From Colwellia maritima (GTDB taxonomy: Bacteria; Pseudomonadota; Gammaproteobacteria; Enterobacterales; Alteromonadaceae): a DNA stretch of 64,000 nucleotides. The notes beneath the pieces were generated by a model. That model was not told where the DNA came from, did not search any database, and saw only the letters and a program-made list of their open reading frames with translations. This document shows, one piece after another, positions 17,834 through 28,492 of this stretch. The position numbers and the translations under genes were made by a program. The stretch lies in NCBI RefSeq assembly GCF_022669015.1, contig NZ_JAKKSL010000003.1, positions 248,001 to 312,000 of the forward strand, in the 5' to 3' direction. Numbering within the stretch: position 1 is the stretch's first letter; every line of letters starts with the position of its first letter.

Positions 17834-19206
17834 TTATTCTTCCTGCGCAGACATTGTATTTGTGTGGCTAATTTGTAAGACCGGTGTTACATCCGATTTT
17901 TTCTTAGGGATGAAAGGAGCCATCAATGGAAAACTATCTTTCACACCGGGTGGCTTCAATACGGGAAATTGTTTTTGTACCCAACGTAAAATCAAAATTG
18001 CAGGGCTGTCCATGATCATTTTCATTTCTGGGTATTGCCAAACTAATTTATCAATACCATCATTCGGTTCAAAAATAGCATCACCTATACCGTTATTGTC
18101 CATATCCCAACCAAGGTAATTACTCCAATAGTTGCCTTGGCCGTCTTTGCTCCATTCCTGCTTTTTATTAGAAACATACTTTACTTGAGTTGGATTATTA
18201 ATAAAGTTGTTACCATAAATTTTAATGTTTTCTGATCCTGCGGTTAAATGAATGCCAATTTCAGCCGTATCAATAATATTATGTTCAACCGTGTTATAAC
18301 CCGAGTTGTAAACAAACAAGCCTTTACCATCACGACCTAATACTTTGTTTTCTGGTTTGGTCCATACATTTTTAATGTAATTATGGCTAATAGTAGACTC
18401 GGTAATGAAATTGAATAAAAAGCCATAATCTTCGCTGTCTGTCGTTTTATTGCCCGTAATTATTAAACGACGTGAGCTCATAAAGGCGTAACCCGCACGA
18501 GTACTGTAAGCTGTATTATGTTGAATCGTATTATCATAAGAATACATATAATGAATACCATAACGAAGATCATGCATTGTATTGTTTTCTATTAGGTTAT
18601 TTTGACTAGAAATAACATAAATACCATCTCGTGTTTCATATGTTTCATTATTAAAAACATGACTATAGGTCACATTGGATAACTGGATACCATTGCCTCT
18701 GTCCGCAGAGCGCAACGCTAAATTTCCTTTAACTTTGTTATTAAACACTTTTGCTTTGGTGATATTATTAAGCCAAATACCAAAACCATCGCCTGATAAC
18801 GTCGTATTTTTAATGACGATACCTTCAGCTTTTTTCTTATCTGAACTTACGCCAACTTTTTCATTAGAATAAATACCTGAGGTTTGCTCAGTAAGATCAT
18901 GACCCCAGTTGATAATATTGAGGTTATCGATAGTAATATAAGAATTTTTGAGAACAAGTGCATGCCCGTATCCTTGAGCATCGATAATACTACCAGTCTC
19001 ACCACGTAGCGTAATTTGCTTAGTAATAACAAAGTTACCACGGTATGTGCCGGCAGTTAATGCCACAATATCGCCATCTTGACTGGCATCAAGTATTTTT
19101 TGCAGATCATCAGCCGTTGATACTGAAAATTCTGCAGCAAAAAGAGGCGAACTAACACTAGTCAGAAAAAAAGTAAAAGGACGAGTAAAGGGTATTTTTT
19201 ATTCAA
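17834..19206 (-). CDS. nosD: NosD, periplasmic copper-processing protein (one frameshift)
   Basis: Right-handed beta-helix protein of the periplasm that works with NosFY to assemble the CuZ site of NosZ. The main frame from about 19160 to 17834 shows the carbohydrate-binding/sugar-hydrolase-type repeats with repeated asparagine turns (NNITKAKVFNNKVKGN, NNLIENNTMHDLRYGIHYMYSYDN). I place the start at TTG 19206, giving MNKKYPLLVLLLFF, then a shift at the A7 run 19166-19172 (plus strand), then LTSVSSPLFAAEFS. One missing base in that homopolymer restores a standard Sec signal peptide. The start codon is therefore inferred. Confidence 0.88.
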
Positions 19207-19330
19207 GCGTAACAAGAGAAATTCATCACTAAGTTCTAAAGGAATAACAGCATAACATTTTAAACTATGCGTCTGTTGATCTTAAGTAAAAGTTACCTAA
19301 TTATAACCATAAAAACACTTTTAATTTTGC

Positions 19331-19366
19331 AAAAATAAAGCCCAACACCTCACAGTATTGAGCTTT
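19331..19366 (-). terminator. Terminator-like hairpin between nosZ and nosD
   Basis: On the minus strand AAAGCTCAA pairs with TTGGGCTTT (one G-U pair) around a 12-nt loop, followed by ATTTTTG. It lies 22 bp past the nosZ stop and may separate nosRZ from nosDFYL or attenuate read-through. Confidence 0.55.
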
Positions 19367-19387
19367 AAAAATCAATTTAAACTGAGT

Positions 19388-21287
19388 TTATGCATGAACA
19401 AACATACGACCGCGCATTTCCATATGTAAAGCGTGACAGAACCAGTTACAGTAATACCATTGAACACCGGGTTTGTTCGCAATAAAAGTGATAGACGATG
19501 TTGCTTGCGGGCTAATCTCCATTTGCACACCGTGGTTAGTCATACAAAAGCCATGGGTTACATCTTCGACTTGATCTAGGTTAGTTACCACAACGGTCAC
19601 TTCATCACCTAAATTAACATCAAACGATTCTAAGCCGTAGGTTGGCGCAACTGACGTCATGTATACTCGTACTTTTTTAGGATCTTTTTTGTCACGAATA
19701 ACTTTATTGTCACTCATTAAGTCAACACCATCTTTCTTTGCCATTGCTACTGTAGGAGCAAAAAATGGGTCGTCACGTGTCCATATTTTTTTAGGTTTAA
19801 CTTTACTACGGTGTACCATAATACAGTCATGTGGTTCAGCAAACGTAGGTCCATCATGAACAAGCTTCATTTCATCACCAGTAATATCAATTAATTGATC
19901 ATTTTCTGGTTTTAATGGACCCACATTTAAAAATCTATCTTTAGAAAACTTACATAGCACAACTAACCATTTACCATCTGCGTCTTTCGTCTCACCTTGC
20001 GATGTATGGTTATGACCTGGTTGATAATTTACATCTAATTTTTGACGAACATAATTAACCTTTTCACCATTATAGGCTTTTATTGCATCTTCAACATTCC
20101 ATTTAACCACTTGGCTATCTAAGAATAAAGTAGTGTAGGCATTACCACGACCATCAAAAGAGGTATGAAGTGGCCCTAAACCTAATTCAGGCTCAGCGAC
20201 AATAGTATCACGCGGCTTAATTTTATTTGCAAATAAGTCATCTAATTTAGCAATAGAAATAACGCTCACTGTTGGTGATAATTTACCATTGGCAATAAAA
20301 TATTTTCCTTCGGGAGAAGTGTTTAAACCATGTGGTGATTTAGGTACTGGAATATAACGTGTTAAATCCGAACCCTTGCGGCCATCTAATACTGGCACGT
20401 TATTACCATTATAGGTTTTGAATTTACCGGCTTTTAATGCAGCTTCACAAGCCGCTAAACTGAAGATAACCACATGATCACGTTCTGAGGCAAGCATTTC
20501 GCCTAAGTTCATGCCCATTTCTGAGTTGTAACAGGTTGAAGCGAAATATTTACCATCAAAGTCAGCATCAGTATTATCTAAATTACCATCAACCATGACT
20601 TGGAAAGCCATTTCCATGGTTTCTGCATCAATAACATTATATAACGAACGGTAAGTGCTGACATCTTTCATACCCGATTTCCCATCATTATTCATCGGGA
20701 TTTCAAATTCACCATTACAAACAACATATTTTGTATATGGTGCTTTTTGCACACGTAAACCATGCACAGCTTGTACGTTAGGTATCGTTAGTATTTTGTC
20801 TGTTTTCATAATATCACAACGAATACGACCTACGCGGCTATTAGCCTTATCGTTGATAAATACATATTTACCATTGTAGCTACCATCAGTCATTGACATA
20901 TGTGGGTGATGAGAATCACCGGCTAGATAGTGATCACCATCACCTCTAATGTGCTTACTTTCATTTGTTAAGCCCCAACCTGTTGCAGAGTCGATATTAA
21001 ACATTGGAATACGCATTAACTCACGCATTGAAGGTACACCCATAATGCGTACTTCGCCTGAATGACCACCTGACCAAAAACCATAATATTCATCTAATTC
21101 GCCAGGGTGAACAACTGGGCTCATCGCAGCATGTTTTGCTTGCGCTTTTGCGGTTGATGCAAACATTGCTGCTGTCATTGGTGCAGCAACAACCCCAAAG
21201 ACCAATAAGTGCGGTTTTACCGAAAAACTTTCGGCGGTCTTCATTATCTAATGCGACTTCGTTATTTTTTTGATCTTCATTACTCAT
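19388..21287 (-). CDS. nosZ: NosZ, Tat-exported (clade I) nitrous oxide reductase (one frameshift)
   Basis: Terminal denitrification enzyme that reduces N2O to N2 in the periplasm. ATG 21287 gives a Tat signal, [11 protein letters not shown]. The frame shifts near 21198-21204, where one extra base in CTTTGGGG disrupts [15 protein letters not shown]; the rest runs cleanly to 19388, total about 632 residues. All seven CuZ histidines are seen: the pair in [37 protein letters not shown] and EPHDCI. The CuA site [14 protein letters not shown] is intact at the C-terminus. The Tat signal and the linked nosR mark it as clade I. The shift is probably a sequencing error. Confidence 0.95.
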
Positions 21288-21350
21288 GGTTTCTCTCCAC
21301 TCTCTTATATTTAAATGTGGTTTAGATTTGGTCTAGTGTTTAAATGATAC

Positions 21351-23521
21351 TTACACAACTTCTTTAATGTTAATTTCAGCTTCTTTATACTTAGCTTTTT
21401 TTCTTGCCATTTTTTTAAGTGGCGGGCATTTTTCTTCATTATAATAAGTTACCTGACAATCTAGACAGTAGTGACACTCTCTCATGTTGATAACACCATC
21501 AGGATTAATTGCTTGAATTTCACACTCTTTGGCACAAGTTTTACACGGCTGACCGCACTCTGGACGACGGCGTAACCACTAAATAAACGAATACTGTTAC
21601 TGGTTGATAACGCAGCACCTAGCGGACACAAATAACGGCAAAAGAATTTACGGTTAAAAATATTAATAATTAGTAACGCTGAGGCATATAAAATAAAAGG
21701 CCATTCCCGATCAAACTTCAACAAAAATGTTGTTTTAAACGGTTCAACCTCAGCAAATTGCTCAGCTAACGCTAATGACTCCATTGACAAGCCAAACAAG
21801 GCCAATAAGATTAGATATTTAATTGCCCATAAACGCTCATGTACAGCCCAAGGCAATTCAAACTGAGGAATTTTAATATACCGAGCAAAAATATTGATTA
21901 ATTCTTGTAGCGCCCCAAACGGACATAACCATCCACAATAAACCGCACGTCCCCATAAAATCATGGTAACCGCCGCAGCACCCCATAAAATAAAGATAAT
22001 GGGGTCAAGTAAGAATAAGTCCCAAGAAAAGTCTGACATAAAGGCTTGCAAAAAGGTAAAGACGTTTACAACAGATAATTGTCCTCCCCAAGACCAACCA
22101 ATAAACACGACCGTGATTATCAAGAAGCTGTGGCGGAAATTGTGCATAAACGTTGGATGACGTACGAGAATATCTTGGAAAAATAAACTCATTACAACAA
22201 TGAATAATAAAATAATTAAGATAACAACTTCGGTATTTTTTTCTTTCCACACTTGTTGTGTTAACGACAACTCTGGCTCAGGTAAAATCAGTGGAGGACG
22301 ATCTACATACTGATCTAACGTGTGATAGTCGGCCTTAAAGCTTGTAAAAATACTATCTAGAGGACCGGTTTGACGACGCACAAGTAATTCTAACTGCCAG
22401 TCAGATCTTTGGGTTAAAGTTGTGATGAGCACGAATAGTAAAAATTGATTTTTCTTCAAAATCAGGCAAATTATCCATTGCCAGATCAGTGATCCTAGTA
22501 TGATCTAAATCTCTAAAGGCAAAAGCATCACCATTTTGTAAAACTTGAATACGATCAAATATCCCGCCTCTAACATACCCAGAGCCCTTATATGAGTATC
22601 CTTGTCCCATTAAAATTAGTGCATGTTCATCAGGCTTTAGGGTAGACATTAAATATTCATATTCACTATCACCAAGTAAGTTTCGTCCAATAGAAGGAAT
22701 ATCAACTTGTGCAAAATAAATTTCCGCAAACATATCTTGCTTTTGTTCTGGGCTAGCTTCATTTATATGCTCAGCTTCCGTGCCAACAAAGGCTTTATCA
22801 ACAGTTTCTCTATTGAGATATAGCTTACGGATAGCACCATTACCAAGCATTGTTAACCAATCTGCTTTTTCATAAACATCTGGGTATATAGTACCCATGG
22901 GTTGAATTGCTTCTTGTCCAAAGCCTTAATAATCCCTAAAGAGCGCGCGACTTGTATGGCTGATTTAACGATAGCAACATTCATCACCATTACGGTAACA
23001 GTAGCACCTGACAAGCCGTCAATATGAATAACACCTTCTGTTTTGTTTCCACCAACTTTTAGCCTATCTTTTACTGTTAGGCCATCATATTGATCTGCAA
23101 ATTTATGTAGCTTGGATTCAGGAATTCCAACCAAAATAATAGGTTCGTGATGCTCTAATACTTTAGCACCTAAATACACACCGTTAGTGTCAATGGCCAC
23201 AAGCATGTTAACTGGTTCGCCAGAGTAAGCAGGGATTTTTTCTAAGTCATTAGTTTCAAAAGCGTAGCCTAATACAACTTCTTTTTGACTCTCATCTTGA
23301 CCAAAAACAGTCCAAATTAATGGTGCACCTTCTTTGGCAACCATTTTTTCTGAAATTTTGGTTTGTTCGGGGAAGATCTCTTTAATTAAAGGCATTGGAT
23401 CTTTAGGCGGGCTAACAAATAAAGCCTGCGCAGGAAAGACAACCGCTAGAGACAAAAAGAATACAGGACCTAAAAGAATTAAGATCTTATTCAAGATTTT
23501 ATTAATGGGACTGAAGAACAT
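21351..23521 (-). CDS. nosR: NosR, membrane FMN/iron-sulfur protein for N2O reduction (three frameshifts)
   Basis: Inner-membrane flavoprotein that supports nosZ expression and electron supply to NosZ. The N-terminal periplasmic FMN-binding part contains the flavin-attachment motif DGLSGATVT. The C-terminal part has several helices, two CxxxCP motifs (CGWLCPFGALQE and CRYLCPLGA), and a polyferredoxin-like end with CGQPCKTCAKEC and CHYCLDC. The pieces lie in different frames. Shifts are near 22907 (AA for AAA), 22417 (AAA for AA) and 21580 (a base lost in TTTAG-TGGTTACG). The start ATG 23521 follows AGGATGCTTG. Total length, about 720 residues, is normal for NosR. Three indels in one gene still fit poor consensus. 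Confidence 0.92.
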
Positions 23522-23624
23522 CAAGCATCCTATTCTTAATACAAAACAGCAGATAATAATCATAATAAAGCATAGCACCGCTGCGACAATATGCCACAGT
23601 CTACTTTATTAGTATAGAAGTGTA

Positions 23625-23638
23625 ATGATTTAGATCAA
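23625..23638 (-). promoter_or_regulatory. FNR/CRP-family binding site upstream of nosR
   Basis: The minus strand reads TTGATCTAAATCAT, against the FNR consensus TTGAT-N4-ATCAA: 9 of 10 defined positions. It is about 105 bp before the nosR start codon, in the 360-bp nosR leader. Anaerobic control of nos genes by FNR/Dnr-type regulators is well established, so activation under low oxygen is likely. Confidence 0.75.
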
Positions 23639-23677
23639 ACAATTGTCATCGATAAATTCCCTTTAACAACAAGGATA

Positions 23678-23693
23678 TACCACTTTAGTGGTA
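23678..23693. promoter_or_regulatory. Inverted repeat in the nosR upstream region
   Basis: TACCACT (23678-23684) and AGTGGTA (23687-23693) form 7-bp perfect arms around TT. It is 40 bp further from nosR than the FNR box. It could be a second operator. No matching regulator is identified. Confidence 0.4.
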
Positions 23694-23833
23694 GGTATTA
23701 TAAAGAATTAAACCTAGTAGTGTGATAACAGTAACTTTGATAGTTAGGATGGTTTATTTGGCAATGCCGTCAAGGTAAAGCAATTGCAATTGATACGTGA
23801 AAAGAAGCAAGAAAATTATAACAATATTAATAC

Positions 23834-23867
23834 AAAATAGGTTACCACTTAAGAGGTAACCTATTTT
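23834..23867 (-). terminator. Terminator after tyrS
   Basis: Thirteen-bp perfect arms, AAAATAGGTTACC (23834-23846) and GGTAACCTATTTT (23855-23867), with an 8-nt loop and a terminal U run on the minus strand. It starts 15 bp past the tyrS stop. The rest of 23522-23881 holds only the FNR box and the inverted repeat; no gene was found. Confidence 0.85.
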
Positions 23868-23881
23868 AGACCAGGTAAAAA

Positions 23882-25080
23882 TTATTTAACCGTCACTCGC
23901 GCAAATTTACGTTTGCCCACTTGGTATACAGCATTACTACCACGGAGAACCACCAAATTTCTATCGGTAATTTTTTCACCGTCTATTTTTGCTGCGCCCT
24001 GTTTGATCATGCGATAAGCATCTGACGTGCTAGCAACCAAGTCAGCATCTTTTAATAAGTTAGCAATGGCAATTTCACCATCTTCAGGCGTAATGTCAAG
24101 CTCTGGCATTTCATCAGGCATTGCACCTTTTTGAAAGCGATTAATAAATTCTTGATGTGCTGCTTCTGCCGATGCTTCATCATGAAAACGGGCAATCAAC
24201 TCTTTAGCTAAATCAATTTTCACATCCCGTGGGTTCTTCCCTTGTTCAATTTCAGCTTTATACGCTTCAATTTCGGCTAGGGGTTTAAAGCTAAGTAACT
24301 CATAATAACGCCACATCAGCACATCTGAAATCGACATGATCTTACCAAACATATCTGACGGGCTGTCAGTAATACCGATATAGTTACCCAATGATTTAGA
24401 CATTTTTTGTACGCCGTCCAATCCTTCAAGTAAAGGCATCATCAACACGGTTTGTGGGCGCCGCCTTCTGATTTTTGTAATTCACGACCCATCAATAAAT
24501 TAAATTTTTGATCAGTACCGCCTAGCTCAACATCGGCTTCAAGTGCAACAGAATCCCAACCTTGTACTAAGGGGTACATAAATTCGTGAATGGCAATGGC
24601 TTGCCCATTCGCATAACGTTTTTTAAAATCATCGCGTTCCATCATACGAGCAACCGTTTGGCGAGAAGCAAGTTTTAACATGCCGGCAGCACCTAGTTTT
24701 TCCATCCAAGTTGAGTTAAACGCAACAGTCGTTTTCGCAGGATCTAAAATTTTAAATACTTGATCTTTATAGGTCTGCGCATTAGCTAACACATCTTCTT
24801 TCGTTAATGGCTTACGCGTTACATTTTTACCCGTGGGATCACCAATCATGCCAGTAAAATCGCCAATTAAGAAAATAACTTCATGACCTTGTAGCTGAAA
24901 CTGACGCAATTTGTTAATTAATACGGTATGGCCAAGATGTAAATCTGGCGCTGTCGGATCAAATCCGGCCTTAATTTTTAAAGGTTTACCCGTTTTTAAC
25001 TTCGCTAATAATTCTTCTTCTACTAAGATTTCTTCTGCACCACGTTTTAATTCTGCAAACGCTTGACTAACATCGGTCAT
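23882..25080 (-). CDS. tyrS: Tyrosyl-tRNA synthetase (one frameshift)
   Basis: Charges tRNA-Tyr in the cytoplasm. The class I motifs are present: [10 protein letters not shown] (HIGH-type) near residue 45 and KMSKSLGN (KMSKS). A C-terminal S4 RNA-binding domain ends the protein ([17 protein letters not shown]). Total length is about 400 residues. The frame breaks near 24457-24462 within [24 protein letters not shown] in place of CCCC would restore GGAPQTVLMM. I prefer ATG 25080 (MTDVSQAF) over 25092, because GGAA lies 6 bases upstream of the former. An essential enzyme with a frameshift strongly suggests sequencing error. Confidence 0.95.
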
Positions 25081-25296
25081 TTTCAGTTCCATTAGTGATA
25101 TTTATTTCAATGTGCGAATTCTACTCATTTTAGCGACCACATAAAAGTAGAAAAACGAATGAACGCCTTATTTATAAAAGTTTTTATACAAACATTGATA
25201 AAAACTTTGCTATAGTGGCTGATATGTTAACGACAGTTATCGTATTTCAGTTCTCAACATTTCTATCATTATAAAATAAACTAAATAAATACCTCC

Positions 25297-26771
25297 GTGA
25301 ATAAAAAACAAATATTACAGCGTCAATTAAAAAGTTTGCTTCGCATTGCCCAAAGCCTACAAAAAGCTTTTCAAACACTCCCCAAAAAACATCAAACGGT
25401 TATTATTGGCATTAGCGTGCTCGCCTTGATATTAGTTTTATTACCTTCAAGGGAAGAGTTAACGGTAAAAAACACACATACTCAACGTTTTGAAGTAGGT
25501 AAACGCTATCAAGTAGCCATGCCAGGACAAACAACGGATAAACAATCAATTAGCCCTATTGAAATTGAAGTACCGACAATAAGTCAACCAATCAAGAAAC
25601 TCGATGAGGTGGATAAAGCGTTCACAAGCACGGTAAATTCGGAGCAGCAAAGTAATATTGCTTGGCAAACGATCACGGTGCGTAGTGGTGATTCTCTTGC
25701 CAGAATATTTAAACGTTTAGGTTTTAGTGCTCAAGACACCTATGCCATTAGTAGTGCAGAAGGTAAAGACAGCAAATTACTCCTTAAAATGAATGTGGGC
25801 GATACCCTAAGAATTGCGACAAATGACGCAAAAAAAATAACGGCATTAGAATACCCTCGCTCTAAAACAGAGACACTTTATATCAACTTAGTTGGTGACA
25901 CTTATCAGTCATATAAAGAAAGTAAAAGCGTTGAAATTCGTGAAAATTTCGCCCACGGTACCATTAATACTAATTTTTGGAATGCCGGTACCGCATCCGG
26001 ATTAACAGATGGACAAATTATAGAACTTGCCAATATTTTTGGTTGGGATATTGATTTTGCATTAGATATACGGGTGGTGATAGTTTTCATATTATTTTTG
26101 AACAAAAATATGTTGATGGTGAATACATTGGTACAGGTAATATTTTAGCTGCAGAGTTTATCAATCAAGATGATGTATTCCAAGCGGTTCAATTTAGCGA
26201 CAAGGAATATTACACCCCTGACGGTAAGAGTATGCGTAAAGCCTTTTTACGCGCACCTGTAAATTTTAAATATATCAGTTCAAGCTTTAAACGGAAGCGT
26301 TTTCATCCGGTGCAAAAACGTTGGAAGGCACATAGAGGCGTTGATTATGCAGCTAAAACTGGCACACCGGTTGTTGCTGCAGGTAATGGTAAAGTAACGC
26401 ATTCAACCTATAATAAATACAATGGCAATTATGTCTTTATTCAACACGGCAATGGTATCGTTACCAAGTATTTACATTTTTCAAAGCGTGCTGTAAAAAA
26501 GGGTCAACGAGTGAAACAAGGACAGCTCATTGGGTACGTGGGCGCAACAGGTTTGGCTGCCGGGCCTCATTTACACTATGAATTTTTACTCAATGGCGTA
26601 CACCGTAACCCGAGAACAGTTAAATTACCCGATGCGAAACCCATAGATAAAAAATATAAGACTGAGTTTACCGCGCTCGCAACAGAACGTTTACAGGCAC
26701 TCGCTAGTGCGAAACATGCCATCCTATCGATGACGGATAATGAAAAAACATTACAACCAAATAATGATTAA
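25297..26771 (+). CDS. M23-family peptidoglycan endopeptidase, MepM-like (one frameshift)
   Basis: Zinc metallopeptidase that cuts peptide cross-links in murein. Layout: cytoplasmic N-terminus, one membrane anchor (about residues 35-52), a LysM/OapA-type domain (ITVRSGDSLARIFKRLGFS, about 128-175), a Csd3-like middle domain and a C-terminal M23 domain. The M23 metal ligands are present: HRGVDYA and LHYEF. The frame breaks near 26073 where LDIR-GGDSFHIIFEQKY needs one more G in a GGG run. The start is GTG 25297. The order tyrS (divergent), M23, anmK (19-bp gap) is a conserved gammaproteobacterial arrangement and joins wall cleavage to wall recycling. Confidence 0.9.
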
Positions 26772-26790
26772 ATAAAATCAGGTAGTTTCA

Positions 26791-27969
26791 ATGAGCAATA
26801 AACAAAAATACTATATTGGTTTAATGTCAGGCACTAGTGCCGATGGTATCGATTTAGCCTTAGTCTCATTTGAACGAAATCATAAGCTTAGGCATCACGC
26901 CAGTTATTATCAACCTTATAGTAACGAAATAGCTGAACAAATTAAGTCACTGTATAGGCCTAATGCCAATGAAATTGATCGAGCGTTTACTCTGGATGTA
27001 GCACTCGCTAAACTTTTTTCTCGTGCGATTCATGATTTTTTAGCTCAGCAGCACTTAACACATGCTGATATTATTGCTCTTGGTAACCATGGTCAAACTA
27101 TCCGACATAGGCCATTAAATACAAATGCTTTCACTTTACAAATTGGTTGCTGTCAAACATTAGCCACCTTAACTAATATTCGTGTTATTGGGCAGTTTCG
27201 TCGTAAAGATATGGCATTAGGTGGACAAGGTGCACCACTGGTACCTGCTTTTCATCAAACTATTTTTAGTGAGAATAAAACACATAATCCATCAAGTAAG
27301 AATGCTATTGATGTTTTTGTTGTAAACATTGGTGGCATTGCCAATCTCACCTTTCTTCCGGCGCAAGATACTTTCAAAACACTCGGTTACGATACTGGTC
27401 CGGGTAATGCGCTCATGGATGATTGGTTTCAATTACATAACCCAGACAGTACATTTAAATATGATAAAAACGGTAATTGGGCAGCTACAGGTATTATTAA
27501 TGATGAATTATTACACCAATTATTGTCCGATAACTATTTCAAGCTCCCTGCCCCTAAAAGCACTGGTAGAGAGTATTTTCATTTACCATGGTTACAAAAA
27601 CAGCTAAATAACGTTGCTCATATAAGCAGTCAAGATGTGCAGGCAACATTAACCGCTTTTACAGCAATAACCATCGTGAATGCGATTACCCAACACCATC
27701 TAGATAATACAAACATGGTCAAAATTTATCTGTGTGGTGGTGGCACGCATAATAAAGATTTAAAAAACCAACTAAATCAACAGCTAGAAAAACAAATAAC
27801 AAACTACGAACTTCTTCTTACTAATCAAAAAGATATAGATGTAGATCAATTAGAAGCCATTGCCTTTGCTTGGTTAGCATTCGCTTATGACAAAAAGTTC
27901 TTAAGCAATATGCCGGCAGTGACAGGGGCTAGCAAAGGTTGTACTCTCGGCACTGAGTTTTTACCCTAA
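26791..27969 (+). CDS. anmK: Anhydro-N-acetylmuramic acid kinase
   Basis: Phosphorylates and opens 1,6-anhydro-MurNAc to MurNAc-6-phosphate in the cytosolic cell-wall recycling pathway. Diagnostic motifs: YYIGLMSGTSADGID at the N-terminus (ATP-binding P-loop-like), GNHGQTIRHRP near residue 102, FVVNIGGIANLTFLP near 178, TGPGNALMDDW and the C-terminal CGGGTHNKDL. The 392 residues slightly exceed the 369 of E. coli AnmK. The gene follows the M23 peptidase after 19 bp with GGTAG before the ATG, so it is probably co-transcribed. Frame intact. Confidence 0.94.
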   Translation: MSNKQKYYIGLMSGTSADGIDLALVSFERNHKLRHHASYYQPYSNEIAEQIKSLYRPNANEIDRAFTLDVALAKLFSRAIHDFLAQQHLTHADIIALGNHGQTIRHRPLNTNAFTLQIGCCQTLATLTNIRVIGQFRRKDMALGGQGAPLVPAFHQTIFSENKTHNPSSKNAIDVFVVNIGGIANLTFLPAQDTFKTLGYDTGPGNALMDDWFQLHNPDSTFKYDKNGNWAATGIINDELLHQLLSDNYFKLPAPKSTGREYFHLPWLQKQLNNVAHISSQDVQATLTAFTAITIVNAITQHHLDNTNMVKIYLCGGGTHNKDLKNQLNQQLEKQITNYELLLTNQKDIDVDQLEAIAFAWLAFAYDKKFLSNMPAVTGASKGCTLGTEFLP

Positions 27970-28157
27970 TAGTTACTAGTAAATATCAATTTTATCTCTA
28001 TACTAAATCATTCTAAGAATAAAAAAACAGCAATACTGAGTTATTTCTCATACAAGAGTTCTCTTTTTTTATCGCTTTTAATTTATAAAAATCGAACTAT
28101 TTGTGTGTTTTTTAATCTAAGTATTTACGTATTTATAATAAATGATTAGGAGAAGCT

Positions 28158-28349
28158 ATGGAATTCAAAGATATTCATATTGGTATGAAATGCGGCAGCA
28201 GAAAAGGCAGTGGCACTGTGACTTGGATAGATGGTTCAACACGCAAAATTTATATGGCTGACACCTGTAATAATAATAATTTTGAAGTGGAATTTGAAGA
28301 CATCATTGAAGATCCACAAGTACACAATAAACAAGATACCTTTTATTAG
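28158..28349 (+). CDS. Small conserved-looking hypothetical protein
   Basis: A 63-residue acidic protein not recognised as a known family. It opens MEFKDIHIGMKCGSRKGSGTVTWID, a pattern like a small SH3-like or Kow-type beta barrel. It carries two cysteines (residues 12 and 38) and an Asn run, and ends in an acidic tail (EVEFEDIIEDPQ). A strong ribosome-binding site, AGGAG, sits 5 bases before the ATG, and a solid terminator lies downstream. Both support a real expressed gene. The 188 bp before it should hold its own promoter. Confidence 0.6.
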   Translation: MEFKDIHIGMKCGSRKGSGTVTWIDGSTRKIYMADTCNNNNFEVEFEDIIEDPQVHNKQDTFY

Positions 28350-28413
28350 AGCGATTGTTTTACCTAATATAGTTAACTTATCATTTAAATTATTTAACCT
28401 TTAAATTGAACCT

Positions 28414-28440
28414 AAAAGCCCATAAATATTATGGGCTTTT
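28414..28440. terminator. Bidirectional terminator
   Basis: AAAAGCCCATAA pairs with TTATGGGCTTTT around 3 nt, with T runs on both strands. It serves the small plus-strand gene and the minus-strand hemerythrin gene ending at 28493. Confidence 0.85.
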
Positions 28441-28492
28441 ATTTATTAATTGCTGAGACTATGATGCTCACCACTATTAACATAGCACACGA

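Noticed and set aside
19276..19296. Possible second FNR site upstream of nosD (TTGATCTTAAGTAA)
   Set aside because: Only one half-site matches well; the other half has AGTAA in place of ATCAA.
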